Assembly (NCBI RefSeq): GCF_000018285.1
Contig: NC_009901.1
Location: forward strand, 3,409,001-3,473,000
Length of the DNA stretch: 64,000 bases
From: Shewanella pealeana ATCC 700345
Lineage (GTDB): Bacteria > Pseudomonadota > Gammaproteobacteria > Enterobacterales > Shewanellaceae
Reading direction: 5' to 3'
Position 1 is the stretch's first letter. Every line of letters starts with the position of its first letter. Under the pieces are notes generated by a model. The model ran no database searches and was not told the DNA's origin. It worked only from the letters and a program-made list of their open reading frames with translations. Positions 55,612-64,000 of this stretch are shown piece by piece. The position numbers and the translations under genes were made by a program.

Positions 55612-56072
55612 CTTCAGCTTTCACTAAAGTTTAGTAGGAGGAGCAAAAACATACCATTTACAATGGGTGTCACTGTAAGGCTTTTTTTGGAAGAATAAAG
55701 TGCTTTATGTTTGACTGCATTTACTTCAACTTTGCAGTTGAGTTTGTTTAAGCTCACTATATCCTTCTTCAATTTATTAGTGTTGCCAGTAAATATGACG
55801 CAGTATTTCTATCAGATACTTAACGGGATCAACTAGCGATGTAATAAATCCCTTTTATCTCACTTTTTGGTTCTTGATAAGCAATAAACCGTGCACGTCA
55901 CGTTTCAGGTAATTTAGTTTTCTCCAAGCTAAAGACGAGGCAGGCATATCAATGAGTTAATTATTATCTACAAATTCGTTGACGACCTTGTAGCGTATCT
56001 TTAGCTTCCGCAGGGGGTAATCAGTGCAGCTGTGCTCCTGATTTTTACCAGTTCCGAAAAGATCTCTTCAAA
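55612..56072. other. Intergenic region downstream of the transposase remnant
   Basis: About 460 bases with no supported gene. A weak hairpin AATCAG / CTGATT followed by TTTTTA lies near 56019-56046, plus strand. Otherwise I see nothing clear. Confidence 0.4.
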
Positions 56073-56975
56073 CTATTGTAGGCCTTTAGCAAATATCAAT
56101 ACTGCTCGAGCTATGTCTGTAGGGGCTTCAGGCAGTAAGGCGTGGCCAGTATTTTCTATTATCTCAACACTTAGCTGATCACCAAGTTTTACCTTTAGCA
56201 AGTCTGCAGCATCTTTGATTGGGGCGATAGTGTCTCTTTCCGCTTGCAGAATCATCATAGGCAAGCCACCAGCCTGCTGCCAGAGTTTGTCAGCGGTATG
56301 CTCCACTGCAGAGACCTGAAGCAGAGCTGTTTGCAGATACCAGCCTCGCAACCAATAGTCCGGCACCTCATTGTCTTCAGCAAAGAATGCATAGCGAATA
56401 GCCTCTTCACGCTGGGATGCAGTCAGATACGGCGTGATTGAATTACGTAACGCCTGCTTGGCCTTTGGCTCTACCTCGCGCTGACCACCTGCAGCAATTA
56501 ACACAACGCCTTTTGCAATATCGGGATACTTGCTTGCTGTCGCGCGCATTACCCTATTGCCAAAAGCATGACCGATTAATAAAACCGTCTCAGCATTTCC
56601 AGTTTCTGCGATGTCGTGATGGACAATCTGTGCGACGTCATCAGCTAGTCTATACAGGCTGATCGGCTTTTCAATCAGCTCGCTACCTCCAATACCTGGC
56701 GCTTCAACGGCAAGGGTACGATACCCCGCTTTGTTTAGGCTTAAAACCAGTTCATTAAAGTCACTTGCTTCACGCCCAAGACTTGCAACAAGCGTTATAC
56801 GCGGCCCAGTACCAGATACGTGCCATGTCATACGATTGCCATTGGCCAAAATCATAGACTGGGTTTCACCTACGGGGGTTCTTGCTTCAAGCATGGCAAA
56901 GGGATACAGCAATCCTAGATAAACGAGCAAGCCAATAGAGAGTACGGACACGGTTAGCAGTAATTGTTTTTTCAT
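56073..56975 (-). CDS. Alpha/beta hydrolase-fold protein with Ala at the nucleophile position
   Basis: A 300-residue protein with an N-terminal membrane anchor or signal (LLTVSVLSIGLLVYLGLLYPFA). The fold is clear: GTGPRITLVASLGREASDF, LAVEAPGIGGS, the nucleophile elbow GHAFGNR, QAERDTIAPI with Asp, and a C-terminal His in ENTGHALLPEAP. The elbow has Ala where most hydrolases have Ser (codon GCT), although some families carry GHAFG naturally. It may use a different mechanism or none. It lies in the same direction as a PqaA-like hydrolase and a TonB-dependent receptor. Confidence 0.8.
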   Translation of the reverse strand: MKKQLLLTVSVLSIGLLVYLGLLYPFAMLEARTPVGETQSMILANGNRMTWHVSGTGPRITLVASLGREASDFNELVLSLNKAGYRTLAVEAPGIGGSELIEKPISLYRLADDVAQIVHHDIAETGNAETVLLIGHAFGNRVMRATASKYPDIAKGVVLIAAGGQREVEPKAKQALRNSITPYLTASQREEAIRYAFFAEDNEVPDYWLRGWYLQTALLQVSAVEHTADKLWQQAGGLPMMILQAERDTIAPIKDAADLLKVKLGDQLSVEIIENTGHALLPEAPTDIARAVLIFAKGLQ

Positions 56976-57160
56976 TATTTAACCTTTACTAGAGGTGCGT
57001 TATTAACTGGTGAACCAGAAATGACCCGAAGCACTGTAACGGCTTCTGTTTTGGGATTGCTAATGGTTCGAAATATCAGGCAGGGATACAACGGGCATGG
57101 ACTTTAGCCTGCTAGGCCCGCAATATCATTCAGGTTTGAAATTAAACCTGGATTTATCTA

Positions 57161-58645
57161 TTAGTTCGCTCGGTTTATCTCTACCAAAGAACTTGAGTAG
57201 CCGATACCACCTTTATCATGGAAGTCTTCAACCTCAACATAGTAAGCTAGGTTTTTACCGTCAATTTTTTCAAGCTGTGACTGAAATTTACCATTGACCA
57301 TTTTCATGGCTTTAAATTCCCATTTAGCTTCGCGCCAGTCTAATGAGCGGTTAACGGAGTAGTACAAGCGGACATGCTTCAAGGTATTTGAAGATGCAAC
57401 ATCTGCAATCACATTGACTTTCGACCCTTCGACTTGTGATTCAACTTCGACTGTAGGCAGTTTGCGGTCATAAAATACATGAGCTAGCCAAGTGCGCCAT
57501 GAATGTAAGTGTTTCTTTGAAACCCATGAATGACGTAGGTTATCTACATATAAAAACGCTTTGTCGCCTTTAAGCTCACTCATCATACCGTTGGGTGCAC
57601 CTAGTCCAAAGAACTCGTCATTGGTACCCAGAGCGACAAAATAAGGTGTGTTAATCTTTTTCTTCCAGAGATAAGGGTCAAAAGCCATGGTAGCCAAGTT
57701 CCCCGCAGGTCCATTCATTTTTGCTAAGAGCTTATCAGCTGGTTGAAATGCCGGCCCGTCTCTTTCAACAGCAGGACCACCAATATCAGTGCCAAACGAT
57801 TCAAACTTTCTCATAATGTCGTAAAGCACATTACCGCCGTAATAACAGGTTGCCATAACACCGGCTAAGCGATCATCACCAGCCCCTAAGGCGATTGACG
57901 AGGCAAAACCACGTTTAGAGCAGCCCATAATGACGGCCTTTTTTGCTGCTATCCCTTCAATCGACTCAAGCAAGGTAATTGCTTTTAAATAACTTGTGGC
58001 AATAGGCACATAACCAATCCAGCTCAAATCAAATGTGTCTATCGCCATTTGTAAGCCATAACCCATCAAATTACTTTCGTCCTTATCAAAAATTAACGTG
58101 GCAGGGTTTGGAAATATCATGATCGGTGTATTCAAGTCTATCGCGGTTACTTCAGCGTATTCGGCCTCAGTATTTAATTCGGTACCCGGTATTTTTTGAC
58201 GTTCAAAAAGGTGACGCAAGTGTTCAGGCACGACATTAGATTCTACAACCTGATTTTGATGACCCCCTGTTGTACTCTCTGTTTCATGTTGACCTTTGAA
58301 AGCACGATTGGTGGCAATGATGCCGACATTCCCCTCACCTTGGTAATTAGCAGGAACATAGATAGTTGCAGGGTGCCTCCAAGTAGAGCCGTGCCATTTC
58401 TGACTGGTAAAAGAGAGCTTAATGACTCTGACCTTCTCGCCGGGACGTGACTGACTATCAACTATTTTATCTTGCTTGATCTCCACATCTAACGTGGATT
58501 GGTCCTTGATTTCATCCAAGTCAAAATAACTGGCTGGGCCAATAAAGCGGTATGAAAGATAGTCCTTTATTGCTCCACGAGATAGAAAGAGAGTGAGCGT
58601 TACGCAGATAAGGAAAACTACAATGCTAAGAAGTGCTTTTTTCAT
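57161..58645 (-). CDS. PhoPQ-activated pathogenicity-related-like hydrolase
   Basis: A 494-residue exported protein with a membrane-spanning N-terminus (LLSIVVFLICVTLTLFLS). The core is an alpha/beta hydrolase with the elbow MGCSKRGFASS (Ser present), as in PqaA-type proteins. PYFVALGTNDEFFGLGAPNG and LRHSWVSKKHLHSW carry candidate acid and His residues. A beta-rich region (about 395-490) follows. The substrate is unknown. It is co-directional with the hydrolase downstream and the TonB receptor upstream, so a scavenging role is likely. Confidence 0.72.
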   Translation of the reverse strand: MKKALLSIVVFLICVTLTLFLSRGAIKDYLSYRFIGPASYFDLDEIKDQSTLDVEIKQDKIVDSQSRPGEKVRVIKLSFTSQKWHGSTWRHPATIYVPANYQGEGNVGIIATNRAFKGQHETESTTGGHQNQVVESNVVPEHLRHLFERQKIPGTELNTEAEYAEVTAIDLNTPIMIFPNPATLIFDKDESNLMGYGLQMAIDTFDLSWIGYVPIATSYLKAITLLESIEGIAAKKAVIMGCSKRGFASSIALGAGDDRLAGVMATCYYGGNVLYDIMRKFESFGTDIGGPAVERDGPAFQPADKLLAKMNGPAGNLATMAFDPYLWKKKINTPYFVALGTNDEFFGLGAPNGMMSELKGDKAFLYVDNLRHSWVSKKHLHSWRTWLAHVFYDRKLPTVEVESQVEGSKVNVIADVASSNTLKHVRLYYSVNRSLDWREAKWEFKAMKMVNGKFQSQLEKIDGKNLAYYVEVEDFHDKGGIGYSSSLVEINRAN

Positions 58646-58817
58646 TCTATGGCTCTTTTTTTAGTTGATACGAAATAGTCGTCATGTGATTAGTTAATCT
58701 CAATAAAGTGTCTGAGTCGACTTTAACAGCGGGTTTAGTTTTGCTCACAAACCCCCTAAAATGATAGAAAAATGGGGTACTAAGTACCCCTAACGCCCAA
58801 GTGATGAACGAAAAAAC

Positions 58818-61160
58818 TTATTCAAAGTGGTAGCTAGCGCGAAGACCAAAGGTCCTTGGTGTTCCCATGACACATCGAATAAGTGTGCCACCATTGCTTA
58901 CCGTACCAAACTGATCACCAAAAGGTTGGTTAAAGGTATTTTGACAATAAGATTCATTAGTCACATTTTCAGCATAAAGTTGCACACTCCAATCCTCATT
59001 GCTGCCTAAAAGCCCAAGTCTGATATTGGTTAAAGCAAAAGCTTCTTGAATATCCTGAGGATTATTATTTGTAGTTGAGCCAACATTAGAATCATCTTGC
59101 CAATTTGATTCAATACGTGCATACCAACCTAAATTCGCACTTGAAAACGTATCCGCATATTCAGCAAAGGCACTCAATTGATTTTTAGGGGAACGATTAT
59201 TCGGTGTTCCTGTTAAATCTTGTGGACCGGGTATACCCGGGAGGTTGGTTGCGTCTTTGTAATCAAGAAATGCTGAGTCTAAATAAGCATATGAAGCTCT
59301 CAAGGTTAATTCATCGGTGGGATAAACGTTCATTTCGAGCTCTAACCCTTGCTGCCTTAATTTACCAACATTACTGGTAATAAAGTTTAAGCCTTTAAAA
59401 GAGCGGTCTTGAAAGTTATCTATTTCGGTTCGGTACAATGTAGCATTAGTTGTCATGACCCCTTCAAATAAGGTAGATCTTGCCCCAATTTCATAATTAA
59501 TTACTTCTTCTGAGTCTATTGTTCGCTCATCGGCCGTCAGTCCGCCTTGTGTCATAACAGAATTAAAGCCACCCGATTTGAAACCAGTTGAAACTGTTGC
59601 AAACATCATTAAGTCTTGGTCAAACTGGTATTTACTGTTTAATAACCAAGTCACTTGTGAGTCATCAAAGCTAAGCTGATGATCTTCTGCTCCTGCTAAA
59701 AGAGCGCCAGCGACAAGGTTTGTTGGTGCGACCAGCATATCAGCACTTTTACTATCGTCGGTGTATCGAATACCTGCAGTAATATCTAGTTTATCATTCA
59801 AGTGCCAAGTACCTTGGTAGAAAGCCGCCAAGGATTCTGTTGTTTGTGAGAAAGCTGCAGGGGTTGCATTTTCTTGCGGCATTGCTAAACAAGCAGTGAT
59901 TGTCGCTTGGATAAGAGCGGGTGGCATTCCAGCAAGCGATGCGCCAACGCCAACAGGACAGAAAGCCGCACCTAAATGAAAGGTTTGATCAATGCTATAA
60001 CTCTCTTTGCTAAAATACACACCGGTAATGTAGTCGTATGTTTCACCAATTGGCGAAATAAACTGTAACTCTTGGCTAAATGAACGGCTAGAATAATCTG
60101 ATTGTCTGGCGGCTAAATCAAGTGGTAGCCTTGTTATATCACCTTCGAGGGTATTGTTACTCCAATCTCTATATGAAGTTATTGATTTAATAGAATAATC
60201 TGTAAGCAGGTTGTTCCAATTCATTTCCAGCATGGTGCCCCACTGGGAACTTTCCATACTATCGTCATGGACTTGATTAACAACCCCATCTATCCCCGAT
60301 AAATCAGGCACTGCTCCTAAGTAATTGAGCACTTGAAGCCTTTCTGGTGTTGCTGATTCAGGTAAAACTTCTATCGGTGACCCCGTACCGTTAAGCTTTT
60401 GATAATCAAATTTTACTAAGGCATTAAAATCATCTGACGCTTGATAAAGGAAAGATAATCTTGCTAGGCTACTGTCATTCTCACCTAACTTGTCGTTTCC
60501 ATCGTATAAGTTTTCTCCGTAACCGTCATCAGCGCTATAGTTTAAGTTACCTCGCACCGCTAAGTTATTGGTTAAGCTAGCATTGGCCGTAATAGCGGTA
60601 TCTAGTGCGCCAAAGTTACCTACGCCCATGGAGATATCAGTATAATTTTCACCAAGCTCTGGGGATTTACTTCGTATATTCACCACACCAATCGACGCAT
60701 TACGACCGAACAATGTCCCTTGCGGGCCACGTAATACTTCAACCATTTCAATATCTGTAAATGATCCCAGTAAAGCACCAGGCCGAGGCATATATACCCC
60801 ATCAATGTAGGTGGCAACACTTGGCTCTAAAGCGGCGTTAGAAGAGGTGCCTACACCACGAATACCTATAGTCTGACTAACTTGCATACTTGATTTTGAT
60901 ACATATAAATTAGGGGTAAATGCGCCAAGATCAGCCACCTCTTCTATGCCTGATTTAACCATGTCTTCACCACTGAAGGCGACCACAGAAATAGGCACTT
61001 CTTGAATAGATTGTGCACGTTTCGTTGCCATAACAGAAATTACTTCAATTTCTGAGTCATTGACGGTTTCATCTTCTGTTTTTTCTTGTGCTATAACTGG
61101 CGACAAAGAGCTAGCCATAGCGAATGAAATAGCCGTAACAATTGGTTTGATTTTATACAT
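58818..61160 (-). CDS. TonB-dependent outer-membrane receptor
   Basis: About 780 residues. A signal peptide starts at ATG 61160 (MYKIKPIVTAISFAMASS) and ends near VIAQE; the frame from 61217 would add a basic leader. The plug domain is clear (VISVMATKRAQSIQEVPISV, TIGIRGVGTS, VATYIDGVYM, VEVLRGPQGTLFGRN), and the 22-strand barrel ends with FGLRASYHFE. It is of the nutrient-uptake type with a TonB-box-like stretch before the plug. Divergent from a LysR regulator and upstream of two hydrolases, it probably imports the compound they act on. Confidence 0.93.
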   Translation of the reverse strand: MYKIKPIVTAISFAMASSLSPVIAQEKTEDETVNDSEIEVISVMATKRAQSIQEVPISVVAFSGEDMVKSGIEEVADLGAFTPNLYVSKSSMQVSQTIGIRGVGTSSNAALEPSVATYIDGVYMPRPGALLGSFTDIEMVEVLRGPQGTLFGRNASIGVVNIRSKSPELGENYTDISMGVGNFGALDTAITANASLTNNLAVRGNLNYSADDGYGENLYDGNDKLGENDSSLARLSFLYQASDDFNALVKFDYQKLNGTGSPIEVLPESATPERLQVLNYLGAVPDLSGIDGVVNQVHDDSMESSQWGTMLEMNWNNLLTDYSIKSITSYRDWSNNTLEGDITRLPLDLAARQSDYSSRSFSQELQFISPIGETYDYITGVYFSKESYSIDQTFHLGAAFCPVGVGASLAGMPPALIQATITACLAMPQENATPAAFSQTTESLAAFYQGTWHLNDKLDITAGIRYTDDSKSADMLVAPTNLVAGALLAGAEDHQLSFDDSQVTWLLNSKYQFDQDLMMFATVSTGFKSGGFNSVMTQGGLTADERTIDSEEVINYEIGARSTLFEGVMTTNATLYRTEIDNFQDRSFKGLNFITSNVGKLRQQGLELEMNVYPTDELTLRASYAYLDSAFLDYKDATNLPGIPGPQDLTGTPNNRSPKNQLSAFAEYADTFSSANLGWYARIESNWQDDSNVGSTTNNNPQDIQEAFALTNIRLGLLGSNEDWSVQLYAENVTNESYCQNTFNQPFGDQFGTVSNGGTLIRCVMGTPRTFGLRASYHFE

Positions 61161-61229
61161 TATTATTAACCCCAATTTGAATAATTTTCGTTCTGTTTTG
61201 AACCTACCCTCTTTCACTCATGATTAATA

Positions 61230-62213
61230 ATGAGTTATATTGAGCTACCCATGCAAAACATGAATAGATATGTTAATTCTATGCTAACAGTAAAACAGCT
61301 CCAACATGTTGTAGCGATCAAAAAAGCCGGATCAATTCAAGCTGCCACTGAGTTAGCATGTATTAGTCAATCAGCGTTAACTCGAAGCCTTATGAGTTTG
61401 GAAGAGAACTTAGGGGTGGTGTTATTTGAGCGGCACAAAACAGGGGTAATACCAACACCGTTTTGCAAAAAAATCATTGAACAATGCCAGCAAGTTCTGT
61501 ACGGATTAGATGACATTAAGCATAATGCAGATATATACAGGAAGTTAGAAGAAGGCGAATTAAAGATTGGAATAGGTAGAGCGGTCAGTGGTCTAGTTTG
61601 TCAGAATATTCTACCAATATTTGTTGCTGCATATCCAAAGGTAAAGCTTTCAATTATCGAAGGAACCCCAGAAGAGCTTACCCTGCGACTACAACAACGT
61701 GAATTCGATTTTATCATTGCGGGTTTTGGTAGTTACGCTAATATTGAACAAATAAAAGTATCCCGACTAAAATCAATCCCTCTGTCTATCATTGTCAATA
61801 ATAACCATCCTGTGAATAAGCTTGCAACCGTCACTTGGCAAGATTTACTGCCCTACTCACTCATCGGTGCCACTAAGCTTTCTCTCTCAAATCCCTTGTA
61901 TCAGCTATTTGAAAAGTTCACTAAAACCTCCCCTTCCCTGCCATCGGTTATGTGCTCCGACTATCAAGCATTGAAAAATATAGTGTTAAGTTCGAACGCT
62001 TGGCTTATCGCGCCAGCACCAATCTTTGAGCGTGAAGTAGTAGATAAAGAATTAACTGAAATTAATTTATCAGTCAAAGAAATGGCAATCGATTTATCCG
62101 TAATTGAGCTGAGTAAGCGACAACGCTCGCCGATGGCGGAGAAATTTATCAGCTTATGTGAAGAATATTTTTTCAACGAAAGTCAAAATAAAATAAGCAA
62201 ATGTACAATGTGA
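61230..62213 (+). CDS. LysR-family transcriptional regulator
   Basis: About 327 residues. The winged HTH (LTVKQLQHVVAIKKAGSIQAAT, with SQSALTRSLMSLEENLGVVLFERHKTG) starts at about residue 19; the rest is a two-lobe periplasmic-binding-like effector domain. An ATG at 61281 would remove the odd N-terminal extension and is an alternative start. It is divergent from the TonB receptor with a gap of only about 70 bases, so it most likely controls the receptor-hydrolase cluster. The inducer is unknown. Confidence 0.88.
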   Translation: MSYIELPMQNMNRYVNSMLTVKQLQHVVAIKKAGSIQAATELACISQSALTRSLMSLEENLGVVLFERHKTGVIPTPFCKKIIEQCQQVLYGLDDIKHNADIYRKLEEGELKIGIGRAVSGLVCQNILPIFVAAYPKVKLSIIEGTPEELTLRLQQREFDFIIAGFGSYANIEQIKVSRLKSIPLSIIVNNNHPVNKLATVTWQDLLPYSLIGATKLSLSNPLYQLFEKFTKTSPSLPSVMCSDYQALKNIVLSSNAWLIAPAPIFEREVVDKELTEINLSVKEMAIDLSVIELSKRQRSPMAEKFISLCEEYFFNESQNKISKCTM

Positions 62214-62353
62214 ATGCCATCGTTCAAATTAAATTAATAACCACCCATATTAAATCAGTCATGGCCGCATTTACACTTAGTTAGAAAAGCGCAACCTTTG
62301 CGTTAAGAGCTGAAAGATAGTTTGTGATCACAGCGTTACAACTAAGGGGCTAG

Positions 62354-62561
62354 CTCATTTCTGGACAAAAGCTATTCACCGCGAATAAAGGCTGCAATTC
62401 GCAGTAAGCTCAGATGTCGCTACTTCTGTGGAACGCTATAAAGCCGTCCTTGGCCGCTCTGCGGTTTCATCCTTGAAACCGAAGCCCACAGCCGTACCGA
62501 CATCTGAATCATCATCCTTCCGAATTAGTTATCTCAGATGTTTCAAACTCATTTCTGGACA
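62354..62561. repeat. MITE-like element flanked by CTCATTTCTGGACA
   Basis: A 208-bp block with direct repeats CTCATTTCTGGACA at 62354-62367 and 62548-62561. Inside, CTCAGATGTCG (62409) and CGACATCTGA (62499) are inverted. No gene is supported; the frame through it matches no family. Confidence 0.6.
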
Positions 62562-62632
62562 GGAATTGCTTAGAGTTAAAACTCTTAAAGTGATGAATCT
62601 CATTAGGGAAAATATGGCAAGCGGATATAAGG

Positions 62633-62726
62633 TAACGCCGCATTAAGGTGTGAGCGGCGCTTGGCTATACTTGAGCGAAGCGAAAGCGCCAAGCGTTGCG
62701 AATCACTCTTAAATGCTTTGTTATAA
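62633..62726 (-). other. attC-like integron recombination site 1
   Basis: Read on the minus strand it begins TTATAACAAAGC and ends GCGGCGTTA. The arms pair imperfectly (CATTTAAGAGTGA with TCACACCTTAATG) and an inner stem is formed by AACGCTTGGC and GCCAAGCGCC around a GCTTCGCTC-containing loop. This layout (TAACAAAGC...CGTTA with imperfect arms) is that of Vibrio/Shewanella-type chromosomal attC sites. It follows the 3' end of a minus-strand gene by about 25 bases, as in cassettes. Confidence 0.75.
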
Positions 62727-62751
62727 GCCATTTTTGAAGTCACAATAATAG

Positions 62752-63459
62752 TTATCGCTGACTTCTATAAGTGTACTTGTTGCTATTTAGGTCTTTCTTA
62801 ATACCTATATTTTGGATATTCCCGTCAGAGATAATCACTGCACTGCAATTTATAGAGTCACCTTGTTTATAGGTAAATATTACATGATGTAGGTCACCTA
62901 AGAGCTTTGATGCTAAGTCCTGGGCTGTAGATTTGCAAATTGGACCAAAGCGCTCCTTGTCTTGCTCCATCTGTTCGTCATGTTCTTTCATTGCCGCCAG
63001 TTCTTCTTGGGTAAACAATGGCTTTACAGGTTGATTAGCTTCTTTTTGTTTAGCCTCAGCAATAGCCTTACGCTTAGCTACCAACGACGGTGCTGGTATA
63101 GGAGCGTGATAAACTTTAACTTTGACCTTGTCAGTAGAAAAGTCTAGCTGAGTGTAGAGAGGACTACGACTCATAGTTATGCTGTCACCTTTCCATATTA
63201 TAGCTTGGCAACCAAGCACAGCTCCCTCACGATAGAGAACCTTAACTTCTCTCGCCTGAGTAGGGTGATTCAAAGACTTTACGTGATCAGACCATTTCAC
63301 AGCAGGATCATTTTTAAATGCATTAGACACATTTTTACAGTGGGTTAAGTCTGAAATTTGTTTAACGTCTGCGTGGGCATTTGAAGAGACTGAAATATTA
63401 AGACTAAAGACTATTGCCAGTGAGGATATTGATTTGCATGATTTTAGCTTCGCGAACAT
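62752..63459 (-). CDS. Hypothetical exported protein in an integron cassette
   Basis: A 235-residue protein with a signal peptide (ISSLAIVFSLNISVSSNAHAD). It contains four Cys (HCKN, LGCQA, PICKS, NCSAV) compatible with two disulfides, and a charged Glu/Lys/Gln-rich helix in the middle (about 135-170). No family is recognised. It lies between two attC-like sites in the minus direction, the usual cassette layout with the site after the 3' end. Confidence 0.7.
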   Translation of the reverse strand: MFAKLKSCKSISSLAIVFSLNISVSSNAHADVKQISDLTHCKNVSNAFKNDPAVKWSDHVKSLNHPTQAREVKVLYREGAVLGCQAIIWKGDSITMSRSPLYTQLDFSTDKVKVKVYHAPIPAPSLVAKRKAIAEAKQKEANQPVKPLFTQEELAAMKEHDEQMEQDKERFGPICKSTAQDLASKLLGDLHHVIFTYKQGDSINCSAVIISDGNIQNIGIKKDLNSNKYTYRSQR

Positions 63460-63581
63460 AGCCTAAATACACCTTATTTTTATTACTCAGCCACAGTCTA
63501 AGAGTAAGGGTTGTGATGACAATTAAAACGTAGTTTAACAGAATGAAGCCCCGAATCTGAGATAAACTCTCTCATGGCTTA

Positions 63582-63657
63582 TAACGCCCAAATAATGGGC
63601 TAAAATGGAGCGAAGCGAACAGCCCGCTGTTTTTAGTCCTGATTAATTTGCTTGTTA
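63582..63657 (-). other. attC-like integron recombination site 2
   Basis: On the minus strand it starts TAACAAGCAAATTAATCAGG and ends CCATTATTTGGGCGTTA. The arms pair imperfectly (CAAATTAATCAGG with CCATTATTTG), and the inner stem is GGGCT / AGCCC with a loop containing GTTCGCTTCGCTCC, similar to site 1. It begins 3 bases after the stop of the next cassette gene (63661). Confidence 0.75.
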
Positions 63658-63660
63658 GCT

Positions 63661-64000
63661 TTAATTGTATTCCGAATACTGTTCAATTTGTCTTTTAAGG
63701 CCATTCATAACAGTATTTATAAGCGTATTAGGCCAGCCATATACTGCATAAGTGTTGAAGCTGCCTTGATTAATAATTTGCTTTCTACAATTCCAAGCAT
63801 TAGGAATGCCACTCGGAAATGAATCAGGGTGCACACCAAATTGCGCTTCTAAATTGTGCGTGTATAGGTTTCTAACTTCATACAAATACTTCTTCTTATC
63901 TGCTTCATTGCCAAATTCGGAAGTATCGTCATTAATTCCATTTTGATAAATTCTTATAGAGTTCAACAGTTCATTCAGATGATTTTTATCAAGTATGTTA
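63661..64000 (-). CDS. Hypothetical cassette protein (5' part outside window)
   Basis: An open frame on the minus strand reaching the window edge; about 112 residues are visible, ending in QIEQYSEYN. The frame stays open past an internal TTG (63966) to the edge (upstream residues read ILDKNHLNELLNSIRIYQNG), so the true start is beyond 64000. Aromatic-rich, with no recognised family. It is the gene of the cassette whose attC is site 2. Confidence 0.6.
   Translation of the reverse strand, partial: NILDKNHLNELLNSIRIYQNGINDDTSEFGNEADKKKYLYEVRNLYTHNLEAQFGVHPDSFPSGIPNAWNCRKQIINQGSFNTYAVYGWPNTLINTVMNGLKRQIEQYSEYN

Noticed and set aside
62428..62646. Open frame through the MITE-like element
   Set aside because: It spans the element and the attC site, and has no ribosome site or recognisable protein features.

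Overview
The window looks like a chromosome segment of a marine gammaproteobacterium, most likely Shewanella. Three things point there: a dmsEFAB-type extracellular DMSO reductase operon (decaheme cytochrome, MtrB-type porin, Tat lipoprotein molybdoenzyme), a pentaheme NrfA nitrite reductase with menaquinone synthesis (MenA), and a LiuR-led leucine/isovalerate operon with a succinyl-CoA:3-ketoacid transferase at its end. This is inferred from gene content and protein motifs, not from a database search.

Layout. 1-4 kb: an SDR oxidoreductase cut by the window edge, menA, a MITE-like repeat and gnd. 4-15.5 kb: leucine/isovalerate catabolism. A PrpE-like acyl-CoA synthetase diverges from liuR-liuA-liuB-liuC-liuD-liuE-scoA-scoB. 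Between liuD and liuE sit two extra partial copies of the liuD biotinyl-domain tail, each joined to its neighbour by an ATGA overlap, and the liuE stop lies in an 18-bp tandem repeat. 15.6-24.3 kb: a kinase-fold protein, a DUF4156 lipoprotein, an RND efflux pair (lipoprotein adaptor and AcrB-type pump) divergent from an OmpR-type two-component system, and a small helical protein. 24.5-35 kb: anaerobic respiration, with nrfA, small genes, then dmsE-dmsF-dmsA-dmsB and a TorD/DmsD-type chaperone. 35-39 kb: an ICMT-like membrane protein, a DUF1176-LprI fusion and small membrane proteins.

39-46.4 kb holds the most promising uncharacterised system: a MoxR-type AAA+ ATPase and a HEXXH metallopeptidase/VWA protein, divergent from two tandem large proteins with leucine-rich repeats (LRR) at both ends around a central BRCT domain. 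The two share a nearly identical C-terminal two thirds but have different N-terminal LRR arms. The divergent intergenic region carries eight 12-bp tandem repeats.

46.5-55.6 kb is accessory: envelope proteins including a paralogous pair, then a patchwork of segmental duplications with two Imm11-like immunity genes without a visible toxin, a BspA-like LRR protein, a Sel1-repeat lipoprotein with three 108-bp tandem repeats, and a REP-type transposase broken by a single TGA. 56-62.2 kb: a likely uptake/catabolic cluster (two alpha/beta hydrolases, a TonB-dependent receptor, a divergent LysR regulator). 62.3-64 kb: a MITE-like element and then two attC-like sites flanking minus-strand cassette genes, which looks like the distal end of a chromosomal integron whose platform would lie beyond the right edge. 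No tRNA, rRNA or CRISPR array was seen.
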